Of a stretch of DNA of 64,000 bases, positions 50,815 through 63,049 are shown one piece after another (position 1 is the stretch's first letter; each line of letters opens with the position of its first letter). The notes beneath the pieces were generated by a model that saw only the letters and a list, made by a program, of their open reading frames with translations, had not been told where the DNA came from and did no database searches. Source of the stretch: Escarpia spicata (taxonomy: Eukaryota > Annelida > Polychaeta > Sabellida > Siboglinidae); assembly GCA_963995525.1 (NCBI GenBank), contig OZ023205.1:42000379-42064378 (forward strand). Reading direction: 5' to 3'. Both the position numbers and the translations under genes were made by a program.

Positions 50815-52044
50815 TGTTAATTCTTGCCGCTTCAGGCCTGTTGATAAATTATTGTTAAGATATCCACCAGAGGCGCCACGGGTGTCCTTCCAGGTGGCCT
50901 GACTTCTGAGGCGGGGCACCCCTTATGAAGGCGATCTCTTGACACCATCATCGATCGAGTTCACGGGCATTCAGACACAACACATACACGCGCGCGCGCA
51001 CGTACCCGTGCATGCAAGCAAAAATGCACGTACACACATACAATATTAAAAGAAACTAGTAACAATTCAACAATGTGTTATTCTAGATCTGGTTATACAC
51101 TTAATGATTTTGACACACTTTTTACAGTTTATTGTATTCACACACCATGTATTGTGCCACGAGAATCCATAGCGTTGTGTTCAGACAAACTGCACCAGCA
51201 GTGATGCACAATATATGAGCGTATTTATGAGCGGATAATCACGCACATTCGAATTAGCAGTTAGGCATTTGTTCACGATAATGTAAGAATTAAGATGGCT
51301 CTATTTGAGTATTGTTCACATTAGCTCAGAAATAGATGTGTTTGCAGGCGGACAGGAAAATTTTTCATATTATGGTTACCCCTCATTTTCTCTGGTGTGC
51401 AATGTGACATATGATGACCATCAAATATAAATGACGCGCCTGAAGGGAACTATATTTGTTTTATTATAAACATGAACAGTTGCATAAGATGAAGCTAAAT
51501 CTGTTTACGTCTCCAAGGTTCTTACGTTCAGTGCATCTGTTAAAGCGCTTTGCCGGCCGCCAGAGACTCCCGACCACAAACAGGCCTATTGCTCCCAAAT
51601 GTCAGGGGTGTACCACTTTTCATTTTGTGCTGTATACATACCTCACTGCATCTAAGGACTTCACTGTGGATGTTTTACATATGTAACATTATACATGTTT
51701 AACGTGATTGAACCCACTCTCTTCATCTATGACATTTCAAATGATGCAAAAGTGTAGAAAATCTCGTTAAATTTACATTTAAGTGACTGATTTTCCTACG
51801 CACGACACCTGTCCCCGTGGAAATATGTGGTTTGCGCCCCCGGTGAAAAACGTGAGAATTATTCAATTTATACATCACACTGCATGTTTATCGCGGCCGC
51901 GGGTGCTGTGCAGATGACGCGAGCGCCGCCGATGAAGTTAAATCGCATGTGCCGCTGCTCGTTTAGAGCCGAGCGGCCAGCCAGTGAACATTGCCGGAAT
52001 TGACATCATTTATTAATTGTTTAAGGTCCACCGAGGCTCGCTCG
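50815..52044. other. Region upstream of the predicted secreted-protein gene
   Basis: AT-rich until about 51880, then CpG-rich (GCGGCCGCGG, GCGCCGCCG) to 51975, the likely promoter zone for the exon at 52136. No TATA box chosen. Confidence 0.4.
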
Positions 52045-52134
52045 ATGCACCGACACAGACTCCTGGGGAATTATGATCTCAGTGGCATGCTGGTAGGCCC
52101 GCGTTGCTACCATATGAGTTATCTGAGCAAGTAG
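52045..52134 (+). promoter_or_regulatory. Upstream ORF ending one base before the secreted-protein start
   Basis: ATG 52045 opens a 29-codon frame (MHRHRLLGNYDLSG...HMSYLSK) that stops with TAG at 52132-52134, one base before ATG 52136. It has inner in-frame ATGs at 52087 and 52114. Relevant only if the transcript begins upstream of 52045. Confidence 0.3.
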
Positions 52135-52135
52135 C

Positions 52136-52235
52136 ATGATGGAGCGAATACACTGTGGATTGCTACAGTTGTTCCTAGTAACATACGTAGTAGCGTCGAC
52201 CAACTCGAAATCGAATACGGCTGTTACCGCCACAG
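52136..52235 (+). CDS. Signal-peptide first exon of a predicted secreted protein
   Basis: ATG ATG GAG at 52136 opens MMERIHCGLLQLFLVTYVVA, a textbook signal peptide (short basic n-region, hydrophobic core), then STNSKSNTAVTAT, and ends at ACAG|GTAAGT in phase 1. An in-frame TGA at 52124 fixes the start. The upstream 51890-52050 segment is CpG-rich (GCGGCCGCGG), as expected for a promoter. Phase 1 after a signal exon is usual for secreted and receptor genes. No homologue recognised. Confidence 0.5.
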
Positions 52236-52678
52236 GTAAGTCATTAATATCGATAGATAAAAATGTATTTTAATGTGGCGTTTACGTTGCGTGTTGTGAA
52301 ACCATCGTTGTTCCAGTGGGTTCTACTGAACATGTACTCCTGTGATAAGATATAGGTTCGATTGGGTAGTTATACGTCTACGATTACCCGCGATGTCAAC
52401 GCGTTATGTAACAGCTGGCGTGGTTGGGTTTTAGTGTACGAAGCTCTGGTCAGGCATGGCACTAATGGACAATGGTGGGATTTGGAACCCGTCAATACTA
52501 TATTATTCTTATCTATTCAAATAATCAGCTATTTGAGTTGTAATATAAGTATTGACGCTCTTCATAGTCAGGAAAACAATTCACATTAAACATAATTTCG
52601 AGGAAAGGGATTGGTAGCCAACAGTTGCATTTATATTCGGTAGTGGCGCTCATATCCAACACTGCTAATTCTTTTCAG

Positions 52679-52827
52679 CGATGAAACATGGTTCCAACGG
52701 GACAGTTCGTCAACAACAGACGTTCTCTAACAATGGGATTAGTCGCCAAAGCAGTAATAGTCTCGGCCGCGAACAGTATCCAATTATTGTAGCTGTATCC
52801 AGCAGGGATACAACAATAGAACAATAG
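52679..52827 (+). CDS. Candidate second exon of the secreted protein
   Basis: The acceptor CTAATTCTTTTCAG at 52678 leads into a frame compatible with the phase-1 donor at 52235. The joined ORF ends TAG 52825-52827 and totals 82 residues. The exon encodes a Ser/Asn/Gln-rich segment (MKHGSNGTVRQQQTFSNNGI, then SRQSSNSLGREQYP) with one NGT sequon, no Cys, and no dibasic site. It could be a small secreted peptide, or an internal exon of a longer protein if a non-canonical donor is used. Overlapping minus-strand frames are also open here, so the coding claim is moderate. Confidence 0.35.
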
Positions 52828-53089
52828 CATCGGTCTATAACGGGTAATTAATTTGTTGTTATTTTGCGTGATGACGTCGTCGCTGTGGCAGGACGTCCAC
52901 GGAAGCTGCAGTCGTGCCGTCCCAGGAAACATATGCTGCGATAGAAAACATTGATTTCAGATAGAACAGCTGCAGTTACAATATGTCCGGTTGATAAATA
53001 GAGTAGGATCGGGCGTGTTGTGAGGAGACGGTTGTGGAAGGCGATAAACACGGCAATGAGAGCAGCTAAACACCAGCTTGAGACGGTGT

Positions 53090-53362
53090 ATGTCCATACC
53101 AGACGGTGCATTTTCATATCAGACAGTGTAGGTCCATATCAGATGGTGGAGATTCATATAAGTTTGTGTTGGTTCATAACAGACGGCGTAGGTTCATAAC
53201 AGACGGTGTATGTTCATAACAGACGGTGTATATGTTCATATCAGATGGTAAGATGGTATACAGATCCACATCAGACATTGTATGTTCATGTCAGGCCGTG
53301 TAGATCCATATCAAACAGTGCGTGTTCACGTCAGACGGTGTAGGTTCGTATCAGACGGTTTT
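53090..53362. repeat. Degenerate ~20-bp tandem repeat
   Basis: About thirteen variants of CAGACGGTGTAGGTTCATAT, strongest between 53175 and 53240. Confidence 0.8.
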
Positions 53363-53624
53363 TTTGACGTTTGCTTAAGTAGGTAGGCCTTTTGTTGCTC
53401 TTAGACCATTTGCACAAATTCAGAAGTATAGAGAATTAGCTATATTAAAACAAAAACACTGGTGTACATCTTGCCTGTGTGCAGTAACTGTTTACGTCAT
53501 CATCAATGTCAAAGTCTACAGTAACCAGAACTGGTGACGCAATACTTGCAGAATATGAAAAAGAATAAAAAATAAAAAGGGAGGGAGGGAGGGAGAGAGG
53601 GAGAGGGAGAACGATAGGAATGCA

Positions 53625-53661
53625 CACATACATACATGCATGCAGGCATGCATGCAGGCAT

Positions 53662-53734
<73 letters not shown>

Positions 53735-53789
53735 CAGACACACAGGCAGTCAAACATACATACATATTGTTACACTGACAGTCACGCAC

Positions 53790-53860
<71 letters not shown>

Positions 53861-54342
53861 GTCACACAGACAGACAGACAGACAAACATACATACAGACA
53901 TACATACATATATTCACATAGACAGACACACAGACAGACAAACAGAGAGGCATATGGACATACATACAGACACACATACAGTCAAACAGACAGACAGACA
54001 GATAGTCACACACACAGTCACACACACAGTCACACATACAGACAGATAGACAGACAGACAGACTGACCGACTGACAGTCACACAAACAGAAAAACAGACA
54101 GACAGGCACACACACACACAGACAGACATACATACATACATACATGCATACATACATACATACATACATACATACATACATACATACATACATACATACA
54201 TACATACATACATACATACATACATACATACATGCATACATATATTCACACAGACAGACACACAGACAGACAAACAGGCAGGCATATAGACATACATACA
54301 GACACACAGACAGTCAACCAGACAGACAGACAGATAGTCCCA
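53625..54342. repeat. Compound CATG / CA / CAGA / CATA microsatellite
   Basis: (CATGCAGG)n, (CA)n at 53665-53730, (CAGA)n at 53790-53880, mixed CAGA/CATA, and (CATA)n at 54125-54240. The hAT element at 54351 interrupts it. Confidence 0.95.
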
Positions 54343-54350
54343 CACACAGT
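54343..54350. repeat. hAT target-site duplication, left
   Basis: CACACAGT, identical to 57144-57151 on the far side of the element. The flank is CA/CAGA microsatellite, so a chance match is more likely than usual. Confidence 0.75.
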
Positions 54351-56100
54351 CAAGGATGTACTTGAATACAAGTACAAGTACTTTCAATTTTGCCAAGTCC
54401 AAATACAAGTACAAGTACTCACCTAAAAAATATAGGCAAGTACAAGTACAAGTACTTTGTGAAAAACTCAAGTACAAGTACCAAGTACTTTGAAAAAATT
54501 TGAGTCAAGTACAGTCAAGTACATTGAACGCTACGTTTATGTTTCATAATGGTGAAAGTTAAAGCGATGAAAACACAAAAGCAGCAGTATTATGCATTTA
54601 TTCATTATTTATTTAAGTCAAGTCATAAAACACGGGCATTTCGCGTCAACTCTTGAGATGTTCAGCACTCAACAGCCATTTCCTGTTGCACCGCACAAAC
54701 ATGATCCGTTCAAACTTTTCATCAGTTAGCCTACATCTGTCTGGGCGAAAGACTTTGCTCGCGACACTAAATAGTCGCTCAACTGGTGCAGAGCTAGCCT
54801 GGACCGTTAGATGGGTTGGTACAAGTCGTGCCAGTGTGGGAAACTCTTCCCTGTGCAGCTTCCAGAAAGCTAAGGGGTCAGACTCCTCCGGCAATGTTGG
54901 AAGTGCTAAATATTTAGCAAGTTCGTTTGAAGAGGAATTGTCCTGTTGTCAATGTAACATCAGCATGCTTTCTCTGAAATTAGAAATTAATATTGAAATT
55001 AAAGTGTGAAATTTATCAATGCACAACAAATATGTAGCTAGTAAAAAATTCATATTTATATCTAAATTAAATATATTATGAAAATAAAACTATAAAACAA
55101 GATATCTAAGCAGTTGTTTTAAGATTGGCCCCCGCTGTGAATCATGACCCTCTGTGTGTTTCACTCTGGAGGTTGTTAGAGTTTACATAGCAGGAGACAC
55201 TGGGACAGTGTGACAGATGCATGACTTCAATAGTTCTTTGAAGTTGGTTGAACTTGGTTCTCTGGCCAACTACCCTTTTCACACGGCTGCCTGCAATCTA
55301 CTAGGGATAAACAACATAGGCGTGAAAAACATCCTGATGTATTTGTAGTTGAGCTAATAATTAACTATTCGCCAAACAGCAGTAGAACATTATGGTTTAA
55401 TTACATTGATTATACTCAACCCAATTAAGTGGCAGTAAGACGGCTTTTGTCTTTCAATCCTATATAGTACTGAAATATTAAATTAAAAATATGCAGTATA
55501 TTTCATTCAGTATGTAGTAGTAACAGTGATAGGAAGGAAACTAAGTAACAGTAATATATTACATTGCGAAGTGATTGACCCCAGGCCTGATTTTAACCAC
55601 ACTACAAATGTCACTGAAATAACTGCAACTAAACTCACTATGCTTTTTCTTCTGCCAAGTGCTAAGTTTCTGCCAACAAACATTAAGTCCAAATTCAGAT
55701 CAGTCAGACCTTATCTCATTGCCTTTCTCAGTGGACACATTTATTTACACATAATGCCAATTAAGGACACCTGCCTGCTAATTCCCTTTGTGTTGGATGG
55801 GAAGCCTCTGCTACTTGAATAGAACCCTTATTTACTCAAGCCTACCGTTCAGCCCACATTTCCCTAATTAAATAGGTCAGCTGTACAAATATTTAGTTAC
55901 ATGTGGTTAGTAGGATTTGCCCTTTGTAAAATAAAAAATGTAATTTATATATTTTATAACATTATGTATATATATATATATATAATTAGTATATTATGTA
56001 AAATATAGATATATACATAATATATATATATATACAATGTAAGTATATTATACATATATATATATATATACATAATATATATATACAATGTATGTATATT

Positions 56101-56131
<31 letters not shown>

Positions 56132-57143
56132 ATTCGAATTTGTTGTTCCATTCTTTACATATGTTATTTGTGCGAGGATTATATATTGTTTTTTCTGTGA
56201 ATTTTTTTTCCTGTGACATTATTGTGTAATACCAGCCCTATAATACCGTTACACTACAATGCCTACAAGTACTTCAAAACATTTATCGGCGATGATCGAC
56301 CATATTCTTAATATATAGCATACTGGTGTAGTACAAACATACATATATAATAGTGCATATTTGCAATAATTTTTACATAACCTTACCTTCATGTGTTTCA
56401 ACAAGTTTGTCGTTACCCCAGAGCTGGAAGAAATCTTCATGTCGCAGTTTACACTGGGCTTTGTAGTTGCCTTGTACGTTGGTTGGAGAAACAAAGTGAT
56501 CAATTGCTGCTGATTTGTTCGCCACGTCTGTAGTAAGACTCTGTACTCTGCAGTCTTGTAGATATGACTGACAATATGCTTGCTTGTCTGCGGTGCCAGG
56601 TTCTGAGGTTCTGAACAGATTGCAATTTGCAACTGACTACTATTCAGTCATTATCTTAAGCCAAGACAATTATATCAACCACAAAAGTCGACAATACAAG
56701 TGAACTGGTGATTTCCGAACATCTCAAGCCACTACAACTGATCAAGGCATCAGATACTGTTAGTTTATCTCATGTAATTGACTCATGGCTTCAACTCTCA
56801 GCTGACATGCATGTAAGTGCCTGGGCTTATCACCCCCTTTATACTTATAAACCAATCAACCACCATCACAAGTCAATTATGTTTCGTGTTGTGAAGCTTT
56901 GTACAAAATAAAAATAAATATACAGTAATTTTTACTGTAGCCATTTCTCTTCAATCCTTCCGATAGACCTTGTAAAAAGTGCTTGTAAAAAGTACTTGCC
57001 AAATCCAAGTACTTTGATGGTCAAGTACAAGTCCAAGTACTGCACTCAGCAAAATGGCAAGTACAAGTACAAGTCCAAGTACAGTACTTGCTGTACTTAA
57101 GTACACAAGTACTCAAGTACTCGAGTACTTGAACCCATCTCTG
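54351..57143 (-). mobile_element. hAT transposon, internally deleted, with CAAGTAC-rich ends
   Basis: Termini are CAAGGATG...TACTTG (left) and, reverse complemented, CAGAGATGGGTTCAAGTAC (right), hAT-like. Both sides carry the exact 8-bp duplication CACACAGT (54343-54350, 57144-57151), the size hAT makes. Minus-strand coding remnants: a BED-type finger near the right end (KAQCKL, then in another frame ISSSSGVTTNLLKHMK, about 56395-56470, followed by a GTAAGG donor) and an intact hAT dimerisation domain near the left end. The central catalytic region is not recognisable. The subterminal 180 bp (left) and 150 bp (right) are packed with AAGTAC repeats, about twelve and ten. An AT microsatellite lies at 55955-56135. 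Confidence 0.87.
54646..54894 (-). CDS. hAT transposase C-terminal dimerisation domain (exon remnant)
   Basis: 82-residue frame ending at TGA/TAG-bounded 54646. Contains FPTLARLVPTHLTVQASSAP, VERLFSVASKVFRPDRCRL and RIMFVRCNRKWL. The 'P-SSAP-ERLFS-A' block is the hAT C-terminal (hATC) signature used for transposase dimerisation. It is probably the last coding exon of the element's transposase, but the other coding parts are missing or broken, so no active enzyme is expected. Confidence 0.85.
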   Translation of the reverse strand: MPEESDPLAFWKLHREEFPTLARLVPTHLTVQASSAPVERLFSVASKVFRPDRCRLTDEKFERIMFVRCNRKWLLSAEHLKS

Positions 57144-57151
57144 CACACAGT
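57144..57151. repeat. hAT target-site duplication, right
   Basis: CACACAGT, identical to 54343-54350. Confidence 0.75.
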
Positions 57152-57500
<349 letters not shown>

Positions 57501-58464
57501 GACAGACAGGCAGACTGACTGACAGAGAGGATATATCAGAAGGGCAGGGGTGATCAGAGTCAGAGAGAATGGTAGAGGATCATGGTAGATGAACACAACT
57601 GATCGAGAGGGCCAAGTGACGTGGGGAAGGAGAATACTTAATGTTGGTCTCTGTGGCGCTAGTGAAACACGCTGCGAAGGTTACTTGGCGCGACGTGTGA
57701 TGTCAATGTCGGCCTCCACAAGTGACAATAGTTCAAGAGATGACCACGACCCGAAGACGGCGCTGCACCGGTGCCATAAAGCAGTTTTATTTTAAATGAC
57801 CGTACAATGTTTTTTTCTGCGAATCGATAAGCAGCTAGTTGTTATATTTTGCACAGTTAGATACCCAAAGTATCGCAATTTCTCGATGTCAAAGTTCACA
57901 TAAATACGTCATATTTTAATATTTATTGTTGCGATTATATTTACCATCACAATGGGCATAAATGGGGAATTTGACAGCGCAGTAAATAATCCAACGAGAA
58001 TCGTTTAGTTTCATATCCCAAGGTGAACTAAAACATGTAAATATTAATGTGCTTTGGGTGAACGTTTATCGATTGTTTCTTTTATACAGTAAACGTCCAA
58101 GAACAAGCGCCTCTATTAGCATGTCGTAAAACTAGCACATTTTAAGACATCTCATGTATTTTCAAAAGTATTAAGAGTTGAAATATCAGTGATAGTGTGT
58201 TAATTGTATGGATTGATTTTAACCAGCCGAGTTGTTATGAATTATGAATATTACTGTCAATTAAACCCACTGAGCTGGGATCTAAACTCCCATTGAGTGC
58301 CAAAATACTCAACCAAATTATTGTGGGCATCTACGGAAAGAAGTGTCGCAATTTCCGGGAATTAGTCGGTCAGTTAACCAGTGAAAAGACGTTATACATT
58401 CCAATGGACAATGCGATGACGTCAGACTGTCGTTGGTGAACGAGCAGTTTTCATAGCGTGCCGT
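57501..58464. other. No supported gene
   Basis: 57589-57795 holds a 68-codon + frame with coding-like composition (Ser/Thr/Arg-rich) but no motif or usable donor. The rest is AT-rich. Confidence 0.4.
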
Positions 58465-58990
58465 ATTTTAATAATAATAATAAGATAACTTCTATTGCGT
58501 CTAAATCTTTGGAAACCAAGCTCAGAGGCGCATCAAAACAAAAGGGTTGGTCAATCTCAAAGTACATAAGTAGTTTTCCAGTTGTCAACAGATGGGTCAA
58601 GGCGCTAGGGAGCTAAGGTGGATAAGCAAGGTTGTAAAGATACGTTTTTAAATGACGACGGAATTTTGTAATATTTTCAACTGATCTAACACTAAGAGGA
58701 AGCATATTCTAAAGAGTTGGTACAGCAACAGAAAAAGCCCTAGTTCCAATGTTAGTGTTGACTCTAGGAACAAAAAGTAGGTCAGAACTAGATGATCGAA
58801 GCTGGATAGATTTTCTTACAGGAGTAAGCAATAAATGCAAATAAGATGGTTGCTTATTGGACAGTGCCTGATATGTAATGGTACAGATCTTAAAAATTAT
58901 ACGATATCGTACAGGAAGCCAATGTAAAGACTTCAAAAGTGGCACAGAGCGAGAAAAACGAGGAGATCTTGTAACTACTCTTGCTAGATT
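58465..58990 (-). pseudogene. L2-like LINE 3' end, second copy
   Basis: The minus strand gives PLLKSLHWLPVRYRIIFKIC, YQALSNKQPSYLHLLLTPVR and FVPRVNTNIGTRAFSVAVPT, then diverged 3' sequence ending in AATAATAATAATAA at about 58470-58484. Same family and layout as 39545-40250, but shorter at the 5' side. Confidence 0.8.
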
Positions 58991-59449
58991 CCAATTTCAT
59001 CACGAATACCGGACTTGCTGATGAATTACAAGAGCACAGTCCTCTAGACGTTGTCTGTCTACATTCTTCACATACTAAACTAGGCTACGGACAGAAACGA
59101 AGTAGCACCGTAAATACCGCTGAGTGCGATTGAAATCTACACAAAATCTAGCTGAACAGTTAATAATATAATATATGTCTGATATCGACAGCTCAACGCG
59201 CGAACATTTAGAAATTAGTACCATAGTCCAAAGACCCCTCTCCACCTCCATGTAACACTTTGTCACGGATGCCTGTACATCCCACCCCCTAAGCGTGACT
59301 TACTTTATGGATGACCCCTAATCGAAACAGCCGGTATATAATGTATACTGCTCATGCATGCAGGCAACCTCGGAAAATCAGCCATCTAACTCCAAACAAC
59401 GGGGATTTTTTAAGTAATTATTACTGAAGTCATAACAACATGTTCTACC

Positions 59450-59790
59450 TCGTGGCGACCTTTATTTAGGAGTGAGATTGCCTAATGTACTGCTTCACTG
59501 CTCCGATTGTTAAAACCCTTCCCACATCTCTTTATTGGCATCCTCCACCGCCTATCTTAGGTTCTTCTTTACGCAGTCTTTCCATCTGGTTTAGTTGGCT
59601 ATGGGTATTTTTGGAGCTGCGTCACATTTGTGGAGCTCTCTCGTTCTAACTACCGTTCTTAGATTCCTCTTACGGGAGGGATAATGAGCGTTCGTTGACA
59701 GATTATTTCCGCGAAATCTGTTTACGATACCAATTCTCTTTTCACCCGCCACCATTGCGTTAATCTCGACCTGCCACATGCGCTATCATT
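59450..59790 (-). pseudogene. Possible LINE ORF2 C-terminal remnant
   Basis: The minus strand gives RFRGNNLSTNAHYPSRKRNL, APKIPIA, stop, TRWKDCVKKNLR, stop, AVEDANKEMWEGF. The RWKDCVKKNLR core is typical of the distal end of RTE/BovB-like LINE ORF2. Stops throughout. Weak, because only one motif supports it. Confidence 0.35.
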
Positions 59791-62222
59791 TTGCAGTTCT
59801 GCATATAATGGCAGCTCTACCACCAGGGAGTTGCTCTAGTGACCGCTCGTTCGGGTCCACCAGAAGGCCCGAACAAGGAGAAGGACTGTTGTGTCTGATA
59901 ACAAAGTCAACACATGTTCATCGGAACGACAATTCAGTAACCCATCATGCGTTTTCTGAGAAGATGTGACCTAACCATGCGCACAGAGATCAATCTTGAT
60001 TTTCCAAATTTTGAATCTCGTCTACTCCCCGTGACGACTAGTAACAGGTGAGGCTCTACGGATGATATACCATTTCCGGGGCCGGATTAATAATTTTGAA
60101 CCCCGTTCTTATTTATTGTACACCTGTAGACCAACCTGGTCGATTTGTTTGTCCCATTTTTTTTGGCACAAAACAATAATACGACAAATCTCCATTCCTT
60201 TTGTTGTTGTTAGACCCGCATGTTTTCACAAGTCATATATTTTAGGGTCCTCGTTTGAACTCCATGCTTAGGACCCATACAATCAGAAATCCTTCAGGTC
60301 CACAGGATCAAAATCAGGGAAAGAAAAACACACGTGGATGTATGAGTTTCGAGAAATGCTTTTATTGGGTCATATCTTTGGGCACATATGCTTGATATAT
60401 TTTGACAAATATCGTTTGATCAGTCAATATGAAATCAAATTGTTTGGTAGACATGATTAATATTCCGCTCCAATCCTCGCCACGATTGCTATCGTGGCTT
60501 TGCTGTGAAGTTTGGATTACTTATATAAGTTATTTTATTGGGTTTGCTTTTCCTCTTATTGGTGTTTCGTTATCTTCATCTTCTCCTCCTCTTTATCCTT
60601 CTTCGTTTCTTCTTCTTTTCCTTCTGTCCTTCTTTTCATCTCCTTCTGCGTCTATTTTTTTTGTCTCCTCCTCCTTCTTCTCGTTCTTCTTGTTTTCCTT
60701 TTCCACTTACCCGTTCTCCTCCTTCTTCATCTCATTTTTCTCCATACAGCTGTGTTCTCTTTTTCTTCTCAGAATTCCTTTTATTTGTCTTCTTCTTTAT
60801 ATTCTTCTTCCAACGTAGCTCATGAATCTATTAACGTCACATAAAAGGAGACTACGCTGTTGTCGCGCTGACTCTGTTACGGGCCTGTAGCCTAGTGTCA
60901 AGTCAACATAGATCAGACTGTGAATGGATTAATGTGATTACTTATTAAACAATGAATTTGGTGCAGTGCCTATTGTATTTTCACCGTTGAGTCGGCTAAA
61001 TCAACTCTAATGCCGGGGTCCGGGTAACCTGTTACAATGGCAGTACTGCGGTGGCATCGTGTGCTATTGATTGCGGAAAGACCCGCCGACGGAAACTGTC
61101 ACTTATTATGAGCACGCTTCGGCGAGTCGTCATCACGACTGTGTAAACATAAACCTGTCAAGTCGTGCGTGTGCGCGCTTCAACGAATCGTAATAACGAT
61201 TCTGTAAAAACAAACCTTCCACGATTAGGCATGTGGTACGTCGTCGATTCTGTAAATATTAACGCAACGTGCATTTCTGCGTGTTTCACCTAGTTAAAGC
61301 TCGTTGTATGGTAATAACACGCGCCCTGTTTGGATGTGTTACGGGGTCCTAAGAGAACAATAACAATTCAGTTTAGGTTGTTTTGAGGTGTAAAATATGA
61401 ATATGAAAATATCCATCGGAAGTCAATTTACTCAGATATTAGCTTCTTACAATGGTAATAGAGTGGATGATTAGTTCTTCCTGTTAACGTGCCAATATGA
61501 TTGTGTAGGCCAAATGTAAATACACTCATTGGCGATTGAGCATAGGAGTTCACAACATGACTTAATTAGTGGTTGTTCAATTGCGAACATACACGAGAAA
61601 CTATCATCAAGTTGATGTCTTAGACACGAGCATGGGTCCTTGTAGCATGGTTCCAATGAAAGTATTGCAATATTGTCCTACACACCAAAACGAGAGGAAG
61701 GCAACCTGGTCAACAGAAAAACCAGTAGGGAAAATCTTTGGCCTTCTGGAGAATCTGCGGCGCACAGCGATCTTTGTACGAATACTATTAATTGTAATGT
61801 TCACTCTGTCTAATGATACCTTCAAATTGCAACAAAGCTTATTGTACACTTGTATCTGCCTATCAAAACTTAAACTAAATTATATTTCACAAAATGACGT
61901 AATTTCAGTGTGCTTTCTCCGCACCAACCAACTGGCGATTTATTAAACACACTAAGGTAGCTATTTACTTTTTAGTGGCCTGGGGCGTAACGTTCGAAAG
62001 TTATTACCGATTTATCGGAAGTTATTATTTACTGCATGCAACGAGTTTGAGAAGATGAAAATTGGTTGAGATGCTTGTTACAGTATTATTGTATTACTTA
62101 CATTTGTATTGTGACCATCCCGCTCACAGGCGCGTATATACATAATGAAACATATATAAAATCATCAGAAAGATTAAGAATAAATATAAATAATGTCACC
62201 GATATATGTGTGTATATATATA
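59791..62222. other. Mostly unassigned sequence
   Basis: Besides the pyrimidine tract, 61113-61260 holds about two and a half units of a ~57-bp repeat (CGCTTC(G/A)(G/A)CGA(G/A)TCGT...GTAAA.A.AAACCT) with small ATCGT-ACGAT palindromes. The 125-codon frame at 61569-61946 has no motif. Confidence 0.45.
60560..60820. repeat. Polypyrimidine (TTC/CTT-rich) tract
   Basis: About 260 bp of CTT, TCC and TTCTT mixtures on the + strand with few purines. All three frames are open and give Ser/Phe/Leu-rich text, so no gene is inferred. Confidence 0.85.
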
Positions 62223-62416
<194 letters not shown>

Positions 62417-62435
62417 GTCAGCTAAAATAAATGAG

Positions 62436-63049
62436 CCTGAACGTTATGATGTCTAAATAGCCACAAATGTCAGTAGGCTCTTCAGATAAATGCCTCTCTC
62501 CGACAGATGCTTCGTATTGTTTGGTATTCGTCGTGGCGCAACTACACTTCACCAAGTTGAGCCGAGACCTTGGAGTTGGATGACGCCAAATCATTACTGG
62601 AACTCATTGGATCTTCTCATTTCCGGCCATAGAGTCACGTGGTGACAGAACGTCAGAGGTCACTTCATGATCAATGTTTCATTGACCTGTTAGCTAACAT
62701 GGAATTTTGGAGACACTTGCCTTCATAATGTAGGCCCTATATATAAGCAGGAGAATTAAACGGAATTCCGTGCTATGCAAATGACCGCAATTTACCCTCG
62801 GTACATTGCGTAGATCCGAAATGAACCTTTCTCCGAACATGTCAATACCAGCGCTTGGTAGTGAAAATGTATACTGGTTTTATGAAAAGCATCTTGTTCA
62901 GGTGGTACTCTCTTCGATTACGCTTGCTACCTATTGCACAACGAATCTGTGAAAAAGTGTGACTTCGTCCACATGAAACATTATTTCTGTTTTAATTTGT
63001 CAGGGTGTGGCATACTGTCCACCACAGCCAGGTATGGTGGTGCACTTGA
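62436..63049. other. No gene recognised
   Basis: Sequence just before the LINE RT frame. 62999-63120 may be the eroded 5' part of the same LINE in another frame; no motif confirms it. Confidence 0.4.

Noticed and set aside
52848..53117. Minus-strand frame with a membrane-like stretch (WCLAALIAVFIAF), receptor-like at first sight
   Set aside because: It overlaps a degenerate tandem repeat, lacks conserved receptor residues, and continues only by frameshift.
57589..57795. 68-codon + frame with coding-like composition
   Set aside because: No donor, no family, and its 5' part lies in microsatellite-flank sequence.
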